Of a stretch of DNA of 64,000 bases, positions 41,298 through 51,443 are shown piece after piece (within the stretch, counting starts at the first letter, position 1; each line of letters begins with the position of its first letter). The stretch is from Melanopsichium pennsylvanicum (Eukaryota; Basidiomycota; Ustilaginomycetes; Ustilaginales), in contig OAPG01000002.1 in NCBI GenBank assembly GCA_900208305.1, forward strand, positions 744,001-808,000, in the 5' to 3' direction. The notes beneath the pieces were generated by a model. That model had not been told where the DNA came from and ran no database searches. It saw only the letters and a list, made by a program, of their open reading frames with translations. Both the position numbers and the translations under genes were made by a program.

Positions 41298-44200
41298 ATG
41301 CTTCCCTCACAAAGGCTTGCGGCCGGCCGTGCCGCTCGTTGGCGTAGTGCAGCCAACAGCTCGCATGCCAAGTTTTTCAGGCAGATGCACTTACCCAAGC
41401 GTACGCTCGTATACGGCATCGCAACCACTCCTCACACAGGCTTGGGCAAGCTTCTCGATGGTGATTCGAGCTCCTCCACCATTCTGAATTCAATCTCGAT
41501 GTCTTCACGATCCTTGTGTACTTCGCCTCCACAGCACCTGCCACGTCTCAGGAAGCTCGACAAGATGCTAGCAGAAGATGAGAAAGGAGAGGGAGAGGAA
41601 CAGGAACAGGAACAGGAACAGGATGTGGAGAACCAAGACGAGCATCGCAAGGAAACCCAAGAGTCTGGCTTCAAATCCGAGTCTTCCGGCTCTTCATCCG
41701 GTGCTAGGTCTGCCGCGGGCGGCGCTGGTGCTGCTGGCTCCGGTTCGAGCTCTGGCGGAGCTGGCTCCAGCTCCAGCTCCAGTTCCGGTTCCGGTTCGGG
41801 CAACTCCGTCGCTCGCTCTACAGTTCCTTCCGTATACCCACAGGTTCTTGCGCTCCCCATCACTCGACGTCCTCTCTTTCCTGGATTCTACAAAGCTGTC
41901 GTCATCAAGAACCAAGCAGTTTGCGCTGCCATCAAAGAGTCGCTCAAACGCGGCCAGCCCTATATTGGTGCTTTCCTGCTCAAGGACGAAGAGGAGGATG
42001 CCGACATAATCACTGACCTCTCCAAAGTCCACAAGGTCGGCGTCTTTGCGCAAGTTACCAGTGTCTTCCCTGTACAAGGCGGCGGTCAGTCGGGCGGGAG
42101 CAAGAAGGGCAAGGATGGCGAAAACAAGGCCGAAGACGAGGAAGGCATCACCGCTGTCCTCTACCCTCATCGACGTATCCGCATCGACGAGCTCATCACT
42201 CCAACAGGACAGACCATTCCTTCGCCCCCTCCTGGTACCGAGGGTGCTGGTCCCGCCAACCCAATCAGCGATGAAGCCGCCAACGAGGCTGTCAAGGCGG
42301 CTTCTTTCGCCAAAGTCCATGAGATTCAGCAAGAAGCTCGCGGTGAAGGCTTGTTGCCTGAGGTCAACGATGCTTCCGCCGCCCACATGCAGCAGAACGC
42401 ACCTCCTTCTCCTCCTGCGCCTGTACAAGGCGAAGCTGGCTCTGAAGCCGACGGAGCGGCTGCCGACGGTCAAGACATGCCTTCTCACTCTGCACCCTTT
42501 CAGACGTCCTTCCTTCAGGACTACGCCGTTTCGCTCGTCAACGTCACCAACCTCGCTGCCGCTCCCTACGACAAGCGCAACGACCAGTACATCCGAGCTG
42601 TCATGTCCGAGCTCATTAGCGTCTTCAAGGACATTGCTCAGCTCAACCCGCTCTTCCGCGACCAGATCGCCAACTTTTCCATCTCGCAGGGCGCAGGCAA
42701 CGTCTTTGAGGAGCCCGAGAAGCTCGCCGACTTTGCCGCTGCCGTTTCTACCGGTGAGATCGGCGAGTTGCAGGCTGTGCTCGAGGCCCTCGACATCCGC
42801 GAGCGCCTTCAGAAGGCCTTGGTTGTTCTCAAGAAAGAGCTCATGAACGCGCAGCTCCAGAGCAAGATCAGCAAGGACGTCGAGTCCAAGATTCAGAAGC
42901 GACAGCGCGAGTACTACCTCATGGAGCAGCTCAAGGGAATCAAGAAGGAGCTCGGCATCGAGAGCGATGGCAAGGACAAGATGGTCGAAAAGTTCCGCGA
43001 AAAGGCTGGCGAGCTTAATATGCCCGAAGCTGTGCGCAAGGTGTTTGACGAAGAGCTCAACAAGCTCCAGACGCTCGAGCCCGCCGCCAGCGAATTCAAC
43101 GTCACTCGAGGCTATCTCGATTGGCTTACCAGCATCCCCTGGGGCGTCCACTCTCCTGAGAACTACTCGATCTCCAACGCCACTGGTGTGCTTGACGAAG
43201 ATCACTACGGTCTTTCGGACGTCAAGGACCGCATCCTCGAATTCCTCGCTGTCGGCAAGCTGAAGGGCACAGTAGAGGGCAAGATCATCTGCCTCGTCGG
43301 ACCTCCCGGTGTTGGTAAGACATCGATCGGCAAATCCATCGCACGAGCTGTTGAGCGTCAGTTCTTCCGCTTCAGTGTTGGTGGTCTCAGTGACGTCGCC
43401 GAGATCAAGGGTCACCGAAGGACGTACGTTGGTGCCATGCCAGGTAAAGCTATCCAGGCACTCAAGAAGGTCGGCACCGAGAATCCTTTGATTCTCATTG
43501 ATGAGGTCGACAAGATTGGACGCGGCCACAACGGCGATCCTTCGTCAGCTCTCCTCGAGATGCTTGACCCTGAGCAGAACGGTTCGTTCCTGGATCACTA
43601 CATGGACGTGCCCGTCGACCTGTCGCGAGTTCTTTTTGTTTGCACAGCCAACACACTTGACACCATCCCTCAGCCACTGCTAGACCGAATGGAGGTGATG
43701 GAGGTTTCCTCGTACACCGCCGACGAGAAGCGACACATTGCTCGCGGCTATCTCGCCCCGCAGGCCAAGGAGGCCTCGGGTCTGCAGGACGCCAACATCG
43801 AACTACCGGACGAGACCATCGACTTTCTCATCAAGCATCACGCCAGGGAGAGCGGAGTGCGTGGTCTGCGCAAGTTGCTCGAGAAGGTTTACCGCAAGAT
43901 TGCATTCGACATTGTCAAGCAGCACGGCGAGCGTGTCTTCCCTGAGCCCCAGGAGGGTGAGCTAGCTTCCGCCAAGACGCAGGCCGCGTCCACCTCCGCA
44001 GCTGGCACGGCCGACAGCATTACACAGTCGGTCATCCCACCTCCTGTGGATGGCCAAGCACAGAGAAGTGACGCCCCATCGCCCTTCACCGAGCCATCAG
44101 CTTCGAGCGATGCAGCGCCCGACAGCCAGCCAAAGTCGGAAGGCAATGTGCCAGGCAAGGAAGCCGCCCCTGAAGCACCCGCCAAGGTCACCACTGAGAA

Positions 44201-45002
44201 GCGTCAGCCTATGGCTGTGCCCAAGGACGTCAAAGTGGTGATTACGATAGACAGCCTGCGCAAGTATCTTGGACCCCCCGTATACCATAAGGACCGCCTC
44301 TACACCTCTGCGATGCCTGCCGGTGTGTCCACTGGTCTCGGCTACCTGGGTAACGGCTCTGGCTCGCTCATGCCCATCGAAACCACCATCATGCCCGGAA
44401 AAGGTGGTCTGCAACTCACGGGCAAGCTCGGTGACGTGATCAAGGAGTCTGCTTCAATTGCGCTTTCGTGGATGAAGACCAACGCATACGATCTTGGCAT
44501 TGTCAAGGATGCAAACGTTAGCTTGTTGGAGAACAAGGATGTGCATCTGCACATGCCCGAAGGTGCCATCGGTAAGGAGGGACCGAGTGCGGGTGTGGCG
44601 TTTACAGTGTCGTTGACGAGTTTGCTCACCAACAGGTCGGTCGCGCCAACACTGGCCATGACTGGTGAGGTGTCATTGAGGGGGATGGTGTTGCCCGTAG
44701 GAGGTCTCAAGGAAAAGTTGCTGGCGGCACACCGGGCGGGTATCACAAAGGTCATTCTGCCTGCGCAGAACCAGCCGAATGTCGAGGCAGATGTCCCCAA
44801 GGCAGTGCTGGATGACCTCGAGGTGCACTATGTCAACAATGTCTGGAGTGCGCTCAACCATGCATTCGGCGAGGGGCCATGGTCAGCAAAGGCAAAACAA
44901 ATGGAGGAGTTGGAGCGCCAAGAGTCTGCACAATCGCCAACAGCACCCAAGGAAAAGATCATGGAGGATGACGGTGCTAGTCAAGATCAGCCCGTCAATT
45001 AG
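41298..45002 (+). CDS. PIM1: Mitochondrial Lon protease (Pim1/LONP1 type)
   Basis: A single-exon protein of 1234 residues. The ATG at 41298 gives [20 protein letters not shown], an Arg/Ser/Ala-rich N terminus of mitochondrial presequence type. An EQ repeat and a long Ser/Gly linker (about 95-175) precede the substrate-binding LON domain ([20 protein letters not shown]). The helical N domain is followed by the AAA+ module: Walker [10 protein letters not shown] (668-676), Walker [14 protein letters not shown], and the arginine-containing C-terminal AAA helices ([19 protein letters not shown]). The protease domain has the Ser-Lys dyad S1097 in [10 protein letters not shown] and K1140 in [14 protein letters not shown]. 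An Ala/Pro-rich insert of about 85 residues separates the AAA lid and the protease domain. The family degrades oxidised and misfolded matrix proteins. Length and inserts match fungal Pim1. Confidence 0.96.
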   Translation: MLPSQRLAAGRAARWRSAANSSHAKFFRQMHLPKRTLVYGIATTPHTGLGKLLDGDSSSSTILNSISMSSRSLCTSPPQHLPRLRKLDKMLAEDEKGEGEEQEQEQEQDVENQDEHRKETQESGFKSESSGSSSGARSAAGGAGAAGSGSSSGGAGSSSSSSSGSGSGNSVARSTVPSVYPQVLALPITRRPLFPGFYKAVVIKNQAVCAAIKESLKRGQPYIGAFLLKDEEEDADIITDLSKVHKVGVFAQVTSVFPVQGGGQSGGSKKGKDGENKAEDEEGITAVLYPHRRIRIDELITPTGQTIPSPPPGTEGAGPANPISDEAANEAVKAASFAKVHEIQQEARGEGLLPEVNDASAAHMQQNAPPSPPAPVQGEAGSEADGAAADGQDMPSHSAPFQTSFLQDYAVSLVNVTNLAAAPYDKRNDQYIRAVMSELISVFKDIAQLNPLFRDQIANFSISQGAGNVFEEPEKLADFAAAVSTGEIGELQAVLEALDIRERLQKALVVLKKELMNAQLQSKISKDVESKIQKRQREYYLMEQLKGIKKELGIESDGKDKMVEKFREKAGELNMPEAVRKVFDEELNKLQTLEPAASEFNVTRGYLDWLTSIPWGVHSPENYSISNATGVLDEDHYGLSDVKDRILEFLAVGKLKGTVEGKIICLVGPPGVGKTSIGKSIARAVERQFFRFSVGGLSDVAEIKGHRRTYVGAMPGKAIQALKKVGTENPLILIDEVDKIGRGHNGDPSSALLEMLDPEQNGSFLDHYMDVPVDLSRVLFVCTANTLDTIPQPLLDRMEVMEVSSYTADEKRHIARGYLAPQAKEASGLQDANIELPDETIDFLIKHHARESGVRGLRKLLEKVYRKIAFDIVKQHGERVFPEPQEGELASAKTQAASTSAAGTADSITQSVIPPPVDGQAQRSDAPSPFTEPSASSDAAPDSQPKSEGNVPGKEAAPEAPAKVTTEKRQPMAVPKDVKVVITIDSLRKYLGPPVYHKDRLYTSAMPAGVSTGLGYLGNGSGSLMPIETTIMPGKGGLQLTGKLGDVIKESASIALSWMKTNAYDLGIVKDANVSLLENKDVHLHMPEGAIGKEGPSAGVAFTVSLTSLLTNRSVAPTLAMTGEVSLRGMVLPVGGLKEKLLAAHRAGITKVILPAQNQPNVEADVPKAVLDDLEVHYVNNVWSALNHAFGEGPWSAKAKQMEELERQESAQSPTAPKEKIMEDDGASQDQPVN

Positions 45003-45188
45003 ACCCCGTTTTCTTTTACATTTTAAGAACACTTGCCCTAACACCGCTCCCGCATCCGTTCTGTATTCCAAAGTCTCGTATCTCTAACTCTAATCGAGGT
45101 CGGATTTTAAAGATCCATTGCCACACTGCGGTTAGATGCATGAACTCAGAAGGTGTGAATGATACAAGTTGGGTCGTATTCGTGGCGG

Positions 45189-45547
45189 TTACGAGCGGGG
45201 GCAGGTGCACTGCTGCTCCTTGGGGATGTTCGCCATGACGCTGTGTGATGGATGTAAATAGAGGTGATAGAAAATCAGAACCCATACCAACAAATATGAT
45301 CACTGGCTGTACATATAGGGTGTAAAGGAAGGACCTACCTGTCGATGTGTTTGCCGCAGCCTCGCCACGTGGTCTTGCCGCACTTGTCGCCTAGATTGCA
45401 CCAAAACACATCGATGAAGGCGCCTTTTGTCAGCATATCGAAAGCGGTCTGGAGAAGGAATAATGAGGTTTCAAGGGAGGGTGGTTGATGCTTACAAGTA
45501 GCAGCCATGCAGGTGTTGACCATGTTGTCAGAGGTAGAGAAGGACAT
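45189..45547 (-). CDS. Small Cys-rich conserved protein (CGKTTWxGCGxHI family), three 52-nt exons
   Basis: The gene is seen only after splicing. Exons are 45547-45496, 45390-45339 and 45240-45189, each exactly 52 nt. Introns of 105 bp (GTAAGC...TCTAG) and 98 bp (GTAGGT...CACAG) have proper borders. The 51-residue product starts MSFSTSDNMVNTCMAATC and continues DKCGKTTWRGCGKHIDSVM, then ANIPKEQQCTCPRS. The cysteines form CxxC, a GCG and a CTC ending, with one His, consistent with a small zinc-binding knuckle. I recall very similar short fungal and bacterial proteins (CGKTTWxGCGxHxxxVM...CTC) annotated as hypothetical; that recollection is unverified. That both splices produce one continuous conserved motif is strong support. 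It converges with LON, 187 bp from its stop. Function unknown. Confidence 0.85.
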
Positions 45548-46034
45548 GTTTGCTTCGTTGACGTTGAGTAAGAGGGTGGCGAATACTCGTGTGGTGGTGG
45601 AGAGACAATACGAAGATAATATTAGGTGAAGCAATGAGGTTTATAATACGGAGGTGAGCAAGTGATTGTTGAAGTAGGTCTGTGTGTCGTGTGTCAAACG
45701 AGTTCAAGGCATTTCACAAACGCCTCACAGCTCGACCGCGGGCAGCAGAGCTCTATGCTCGGTGAGACTGACCTTTTCACCGCGGACGGCCACTTTTTTT
45801 TTTTTTTTTTTTTTGTTGTTTTGGTTGGAACCTCTTTTTCCCCCACTCCACGGCTGCCGTGTCAGTGCTCGTTCAAAAGTAGCCGCTGTCGTCTGCTTTA
45901 CCATTAACCACATCGCTACATTCACCACACCAGATCACACGTGCCGGCATATGGACATATTCGGCCAGCTTTACAGCCTGTAACGGATCCTCTTCACCAC
46001 CTTTTCCTAAATCAACATCGAACTGCGAGTAGAG
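45548..46034. promoter_or_regulatory. Divergent intergenic region with a 21-base T tract
   Basis: About 490 bp between the Cys-rich gene and the next plus-strand gene. A run of 21 T lies at 45794-45814, followed by ttgttttggttgg. Poly-dT tracts of this kind often keep promoters nucleosome-poor. No gene is supported. Confidence 0.4.
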
Positions 46035-46412
46035 ATGGTTGCGAAAACAGCGACACGTTCCACAGCATCGGCATCGAAGCCTAAAAAGTCGCCATCATAC
46101 CCATCCTCATCCAACTCATCGCGCAAACCCACAAAGGCATCATCAGCATCGCTTGTTCACACGGGCGCAAAGAAAACCCTTAACAAGAAGAAGAAGAGCA
46201 ACAAGTTTCGCGACTCGGAGAAGCGCGAACAGCTCGATGACCAAACGACACAGCTCTTAGCGCGACACGGCGCACGCGACAACGAGGATCTTAACAAAGT
46301 CAATGGCGATCCATTCTCGTATGGAATGTCCTCAAATGCAGAGAGGAGAAGGACAAGGCAGCAGGTCGACGAGACAACATCGTCTTTGGAGGCTTTGATG
46401 AAGTCGTTTTAA
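46035..46412 (+). CDS. Small lysine-rich protein of unknown function
   Basis: An intronless frame of 125 residues from ATG 46035 (MVAKTATRSTASASKPKKS). The first 50 residues are Ser/Lys-rich and disordered. A very basic patch, KKTLNKKKKSNKFR, probably acts as a nuclear or nucleolar signal. The second half is an amphipathic, charged helix (DSEKREQLDDQTTQLLARHG) with a conserved-looking DPFSYGMSSNAERRRTRQQVDE and a LEALMKSF end. Small basic proteins of this build are often ribosome-assembly factors, but no family (for example Alb1 or Slx9) could be matched with confidence. Codon use is like that of neighbouring real genes. Confidence 0.6.
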   Translation: MVAKTATRSTASASKPKKSPSYPSSSNSSRKPTKASSASLVHTGAKKTLNKKKKSNKFRDSEKREQLDDQTTQLLARHGARDNEDLNKVNGDPFSYGMSSNAERRRTRQQVDETTSSLEALMKSF

Positions 46413-47077
46413 GGCCTCACCCGTCTCCCAATTGGCTTCCAAATCGACCCATACCCAAATCGTTCAATTCTCTCCACAAGATGCCGGAAATGCTACAGCA
46501 ACTCCAGTCTCCTTTGCACAACACCTTATACCCGGGTCATTGAACATGGTCCCATCTGCCTCGGCTTCCATTATCATTTGCATCTGTACGCATCTTCCAG
46601 CACTATAAGCACGCATAGCTGTCTGCTCTGCCTTTCACAGAAAGCATTCGCATTGAGACGGATGATGGTTTTCGGGCACATGTGAAGATGGTGAAACAAT
46701 GATGAATATATGAGAATTTTTGATGTATGTTAGCTCGAGCTATTACACAATTTTAATTTTATTTTCAGATGTTCGGGAGTCGGAAAGCAGTCGTTTTCAG
46801 TGTTTGATGAGCAAAAGAAGAAATCTAAAAGCTGTCAAAAGCCGCTGCCATTTCAGCGCCGACACCATCATCTCAAAATCCTCAACCGCTTGGCACGCAT
46901 ACAGCACTCGCACACATATACCACACGTATAGTCTTGGACCGCTGTACACGCAGACGGTACTCTCTGCCTCACCCTGATCATATACAGCATCAGTTAATT
47001 GAATACACCATCTTGACACGGACTACCTACCTTTATCGTCTCTCCTACCGCGTCAAACCTGATCGCCTCACACGAAC
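46413..47077. other. Intergenic region, 0.67 kb
   Basis: It lies between two plus-strand genes and includes the bS16m promoter. It has an AT-rich patch at 46700-46770. No supported gene. Confidence 0.35.
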
Positions 47078-47736
47078 ATGGTCGTCCGAATCCGCATGAG
47101 TCGCCAAGGCACTCGCAATAGTCCATTCTATCACATAGTCGCTATCAACCATTCCAAACCACGAGATGCTCGTCCCATCGAAAAGCTTGGCGAATTCGAC
47201 CCCATTCCTCGACCTATAGCATCAACATCTTCTCGTCTCCCCACACCCTTCGCAGGCTCGCTAGCACACAAGAATTCTTCTTTACCCGGTCATGGAGGAT
47301 TGATGACAAGTGGATTGGCACAAGAATCGAAAGGTGCAGAGTCGAAGCTGCAAAAGAGGCTGGAATGGAATGAAAATCGAATCAAGCATTGGTTGCAGTT
47401 GGGTGCGCAGCCAAGTAAACCTGTCGCAAGATTGTTGGACAGAGTAAGTATTGCCCACATTAACTGCAAGTTTTTTTTTGTCTCCCTCCTCATTTTTGTT
47501 GTAAAGACTCTCAGTTGAGAACGGTGAGGGTTAGAGAGTGGGGTGTTTGATCACATGGAAAAAAAATCACCCCCAAGAGCAAACTATTGACGAGTGTCTT
47601 TTCTCCTAATTTCGTGTCATTTTGGTTCGTACAGGCCGGTCTCGTTCCCCCAGGAGTTCACTACAAAGGCATTTACAGACCTCCCGCATCTCAGATGACA
47701 ACACCTCCGGCATCGCCAAAGAACAAATCTTCTTGA
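47078..47736 (+). CDS. MRPS16: Mitochondrial ribosomal protein bS16m, two exons
   Basis: Exon 1 is 47078-47443 and exon 2 is 47635-47736. The 191-bp intron begins GTAAGT and ends TACAG. The product has 155 residues and starts MVVRIRMSRQGTRNSPFYHI, the bS16 N terminus, with no separate presequence. RPIEKLGEFDPIP, then NENRIKHWLQLGAQPSKPVARLLDR, are hallmark S16 segments, and exon 2 adds the expected AGLVPPGVHYKGIYRPP. An insert of about 35 residues sits between the two S16 halves (PIASTSSRLPTPFAGSLAHK...). The protein belongs to the small subunit of the mitochondrial ribosome. The splice is supported because it continues the family sequence exactly. Confidence 0.93.
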
Positions 47737-48789
47737 ATCCGGTCATACCATCACCAGTGCAGCATGCATCTCAGGACCATTCTGATGCAAAAGGTACATT
47801 TGCAGCTTGATTAGTTAGGATAGAATCGTGAATTTCAGAAGATTTTTTTTTTTATTCAGAAACAAATGCGTGCGATTGACTTTGTGCATGTCACCACAGT
47901 ATCTAGTATATTTGTATGGAGAGATTAGTGAACACAAGAAGAAGAGGTGGACAGTTGTTGTGTTGATGGTATTTGCATTTTGGCGGAAATGATTCACTCG
48001 CTTGTCTGCCCTTTGAGAAGCTCCTAGTTACCACATTAAACCACATAAATCATCAAAAGAAACCTTTGCTCCATTCCTCCTTGGACGTAAACCTTTTTGA
48101 ACAAATTCACATGCAGCAGCAACACAACATAATGAAGACCAAAAACATTGGTTTGAAAGTCACAAAATTTTAGTTAGGGGTCGAAATCATTGGTTCTGTT
48201 AGAGTTTCAGGAACGGACACTTTTGTCGATAGCCAGGAAAAGGTCACGTGCTTGGCCGGGACCGCAGTCACTGAGCTTTGGCTTCAAGTTCAAGTTCAGC
48301 CACGGCTCCAGTGCAGTATAGCTGAGCTGTGACCTCACACACACTCTCTCTTCTTGCCGTCATCCTCAAAACACAGACCTCACCGAGGCTGTTCCCCTTC
48401 TTTTCTTCATTCCCCGCCCTCCACTTACCCTCCTCTCTGCAATGCGCTGCATGTTTTTTCACGTTGTTAAGTTCGGTCTCACGCACCCTTCGCCTCGCAT
48501 CCGTGTGACGCTTGACCGCCCGTGTCCCTTACGGCCACGGCTGGGAGCTTGCAAGCAACTCCTTCAAGTTAGGCAATTAATTGGTTTTCTTTATATGTTT
48601 GGTTTTTCTGTGTCTTTGTCTCTGGTTTTTCCCTGTCTTTCTTGCACTGCAGCCGTGAACAAGCTCGTGGCCTGCTGGATGTTGATTTTGTCCAATTTTG
48701 TAGGCACCCGAGTGCGTCGCTTTTCTTGAAAATTGGCAAAGCCAATACGTACCAATTTTTTTTTTTTTTTTTTTTTCAATTTATTGCCA

Positions 48790-49000
48790 TCACCAACATC
48801 AAGAAGAAGAAGCTGGTGATGACAAATTTGAAGATGGAGGGGGAGGGGGAGGAGAAGGCCAAGATCTAGAAGAAGACCGCAAACAAGGAGGAGAAGAAGG
48901 ACACAAAGGCCATCAAGGAGTACATCTAGGCGTACAACTTGCTGTTCATGCTGGCAATGTACCTGAGGATGTCGGCCCTTGTGTACACGTTGCCCTTGGC

Positions 49001-49031
<31 letters not shown>

Positions 49032-49140
49032 CTTGGTCATGTCGACGTTGACCAACTTGTACTCGTCCTTTGCCGAGGTGTCGTAGAACTTCTCCAAGTT
49101 CTTGGCGGTGTACTTTATTCGCCTTTTCATATTTCTTCGT
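48790..49140. pseudogene. Decayed coding-like relic split by a poly-G tract
   Basis: Triplets in one phase are strongly G/C-ending here, unlike the surrounding AT-rich DNA, and the phase resumes after the G28 tract. On the plus strand it reads KKDTKAIKEYI, stop, AYNLLFMLAMYLRMSALVY, then after the tract YLVMSTLTNLYSSFAEVS, stop. On the minus strand the same wobble phase gives KYTAKNLEKFYDTSAKDEYK and KGNVYTRADILRYIASMNSK, with stops. The strand cannot be decided. The plus reading vaguely recalls the N terminus of 3-hydroxyacyl-CoA dehydratases (Phs1/HACD, xxYLxxYNLL), but this is weak. Every reading contains stops, so no intact product is made. Confidence 0.25.
49001..49028. repeat. Poly-G tract of 28 bases
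   Basis: An uninterrupted run of 28 G inside the coding-like relic. Length may be inexact because long homopolymers are hard to sequence. Confidence 0.9.
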
Positions 49141-49440
49141 TTCGTCCGCATTGCGCTTTGTTCGCCTCACGCCTTAATTCATCTGCCCGCCTAATTCGGT
49201 CGGCGCAATATCTTCAACTATTTTGGCTCGCCTTATCGTTGCCAGTAACAAAAATCGTCAAAGCTTCGCCATGAAAGCGGAAAACGTCTCAAAAATTTCA
49301 GAATGTTAAAAAACACAAACCTTAAAATGGCTTTCTTAATCACCATAACTTGACCAAGTCCAAACTCAAAAGGTTGAATTTGAACCACTTAATCTTGGCA
49401 GATGCAAGTCAATCAAATGTCAACTGAACATGCACATCCC

Positions 49441-49442
<2 letters not shown>

Positions 49443-49480
<38 letters not shown>
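49443..49480. repeat. Poly-C tract of 38 bases
   Basis: An uninterrupted run of 38 C, only 414 bp after the poly-G tract. It could form i-motif or G-quadruplex type structures, or be a sequencing or assembly artefact. Confidence 0.9.
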
Positions 49481-49754
49481 ATCACGCCTTGACCCAAACC
49501 CCAAGCTCAAAAACACCGACAGTCGCTACCATATGATGAGTAACACAATGATTCCAATGACGCAACATCGACAACGAATGAAGGCAAAATCAGTAATCCA
49601 ACAAACAAAATTACGAACAAGAAACTCGAGACTTGCAAGCGATGCTATCAATCAAAATCAATCCCAGCTCTCTCTCCCTGTCTTTCTCTCTCGAGAGTGA
49701 GACAGAAAGAGAAAGAGAGAGAGAGAGAGATTAGCCTTGCTATATATTTGCTGC

Positions 49755-50677
49755 TCAATCGCGAGACTCGTTGTTCAAGATGCGAAGGATGTTAATAAAG
49801 AGATTGGCGATGTCCAGGTACAGAGAAACATTAGCCAAGATCCAATCATCAGCATGAAGCCTTCTCTGGATCAAGTATGTGTCGTAGCTGAATTGTCCAC
49901 AAAGAAAAGAATACTGTCAATATATATTTCTTTCTTTCCTCAAGCTTTATCGAAGCGTGGGTTAGTCCTTCTGGTCACTTACACGATGTACAGACTGAAG
50001 ATGACGCAGCCTGCGCCTGCCATGACGAGATCAAAGGTCTGGTTGTAAGGCAAAAAGATGCCGACGAATCCAGCTCCTACCAAGATCGTCAAACCTGCAA
50101 AGAGCCAGCCTCCGAGGGAGCTGAAATCCCATTTGGATTGAAGAGTGAAAAGGGTGAGACCGATGAAAGTGAAAGCGGTGATGGCCATGGCTTGGAGAAC
50201 AATTTTCTGGTCGACGTAGGTGACAACAGTTCCGAGACTAATGCTTTCGAGGATGGTGAAGAGTGCGAGAAGAAGGATGTTGGTTGGATGGCTGTGACGC
50301 TTCCAGTAGAGGAAGCCCATGGTGACGAGGGATCCAATTAGAGGGAGGATGAAAGCCCACTGGTTCTGGTGGACCCAGCTGGCGATGCCTTGGGCGGTCA
50401 TTATCCAGGCGATGGAGGCCGTTCCGATGATCTGTGCGGTGAGGACCGAGTACACTTTGCGCATGAACATGGCACGAATTTCAGGGGACGACTGGTCGAC
50501 GGTCACACCGTACTTCCAGTCATCTGGTTCACCTTCCTCATCGGCGTTGCGAGGCTGGGTGCTCGTTTCGGCAGCTCCGTAGGATGGAGCTGGTGTGTCG
50601 TGCTGAGGGACAGCTTGGTAGCCTTTTGGGGCTCCTCCAATATAGGAGGGCGGTGCGGCGGGGTAGTTGCTCGACAT
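49755..50677 (-). CDS. BXI1: Bax inhibitor-1/Lifeguard family membrane protein, two exons
   Basis: Exon 1 is 50677-49983 and exon 2 is 49887-49755. The 95-bp intron has a GTAAGT donor and a TTCAG acceptor. The product has 275 residues. A Pro/Tyr-rich cytosolic N terminus (MSSNYPAAPPSYIGGAPKGY) precedes DDWKYGVTVDQSSPEIRAMF and FMRKVYSVLTAQI, typical of fungal BI-1 proteins. Seven hydrophobic helices follow. Exon 2 supplies YDTYLIQRRLHADDWILANV, the family signature YDTQxIxxxxxxDDxIxAxLxLYLDxxNLF, and the end LFINILRILNNESRD. These proteins act in ER or vacuolar calcium balance and stress-related cell death (Bxi1/Ybh3 in yeast). The stop TAA of the unspliced frame overlaps the donor, so splicing is needed for the conserved C terminus. 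Confidence 0.93.
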
Positions 50678-51443
50678 TATGTTAGACGCCTGACTATAAT
50701 TTGTGATTAGCAGACGACGTTGTAATGAAAGGACGAGAGGATGATGATGGATGTAGAGCAGGAATGATATGATGTTGGAGTCGGCAAAGGCGGCGGCGAG
50801 TGTTCAAAGGGTAGGTTGTGGCTAGGCACGTTGCAGGGCTGCAGCGCAACGAAAGAAAAAGTGGAGAAAACCGAGTGGGTGACGTGAAGCGGCGGTATGC
50901 GTGATATTTTCTGCGCGCCTCTGTGCTCGAGGACCTCCACGAAAAATGACCCTTGCTCAGCAAGCACAGCCCAACTTTCTTTTCTGAGTTCCAGAAACTT
51001 AACCCGCGTTGCTTGCTCAGCACGACTTTTTTTTTAGCTTCGAAGGATCCAGAAATTCTCAGACACACACACCGACCCTTGCCAACATCTTTGTCGACGC
51101 AAAGCCAAAAGCAAACATCGCGCAACACTGCAAGATGATTCAGAGGAACATTGATTCGGGTGCAAATACAATTCTGCTTGTTACAAAGATAGCCTTTCCA
51201 TCCAGTGCTGAGCGAAAGAGAGGGGGAAGGGAAGGGAGACCATACCCGGGAGAAAAGACACGGACAAACGTTCTGTGTAGACAAAAGAGCTGGATTGTTC
51301 ATTCCAATCTTCGTGAGGTGGTGTTAATGCTGTAATATTGGTGATTGTGGTGGTAGTTTCGGGGAATTCTACGTCTCCAACTGTCGAGCTGCTCCATGGC
51401 GCTCAGATGCGGCTAGAGAGATTGTACTTTAGGAGGATGACCT
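50678..51443. other. Intergenic region, 0.77 kb
   Basis: It contains the BXI1 promoter and the MTS1 3' UTR (both minus strand). Short overlapping ORFs have no recognisable content. A 10-base T run lies near 51029 and an ACACACACACAC-like patch near 51064. Confidence 0.35.

Larger units (their letters stand above)
47737..49754. other. Homopolymer-rich intergenic region
   Basis: About 2 kb between bS16m and the Bax-inhibitor gene. It has four simple-sequence tracts: T21 at 48756-48776, G28 at 49001-49028, C38 at 49443-49480, and a CT/GA stretch at 49670-49730 with the self-complementary core CTCTCGAGAG at 49688-49697. The segment 48790-49140 has coding-like periodicity and is listed separately. 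No intact gene is supported. Confidence 0.5.

Noticed and set aside
41694..43529. 611-codon antisense ORF within LON
   Set aside because: It is a by-product of strong GC3 bias in LON; the sequence (LDLGDV, LELV repeats) shows no domain, and the sense strand is unambiguous Lon.
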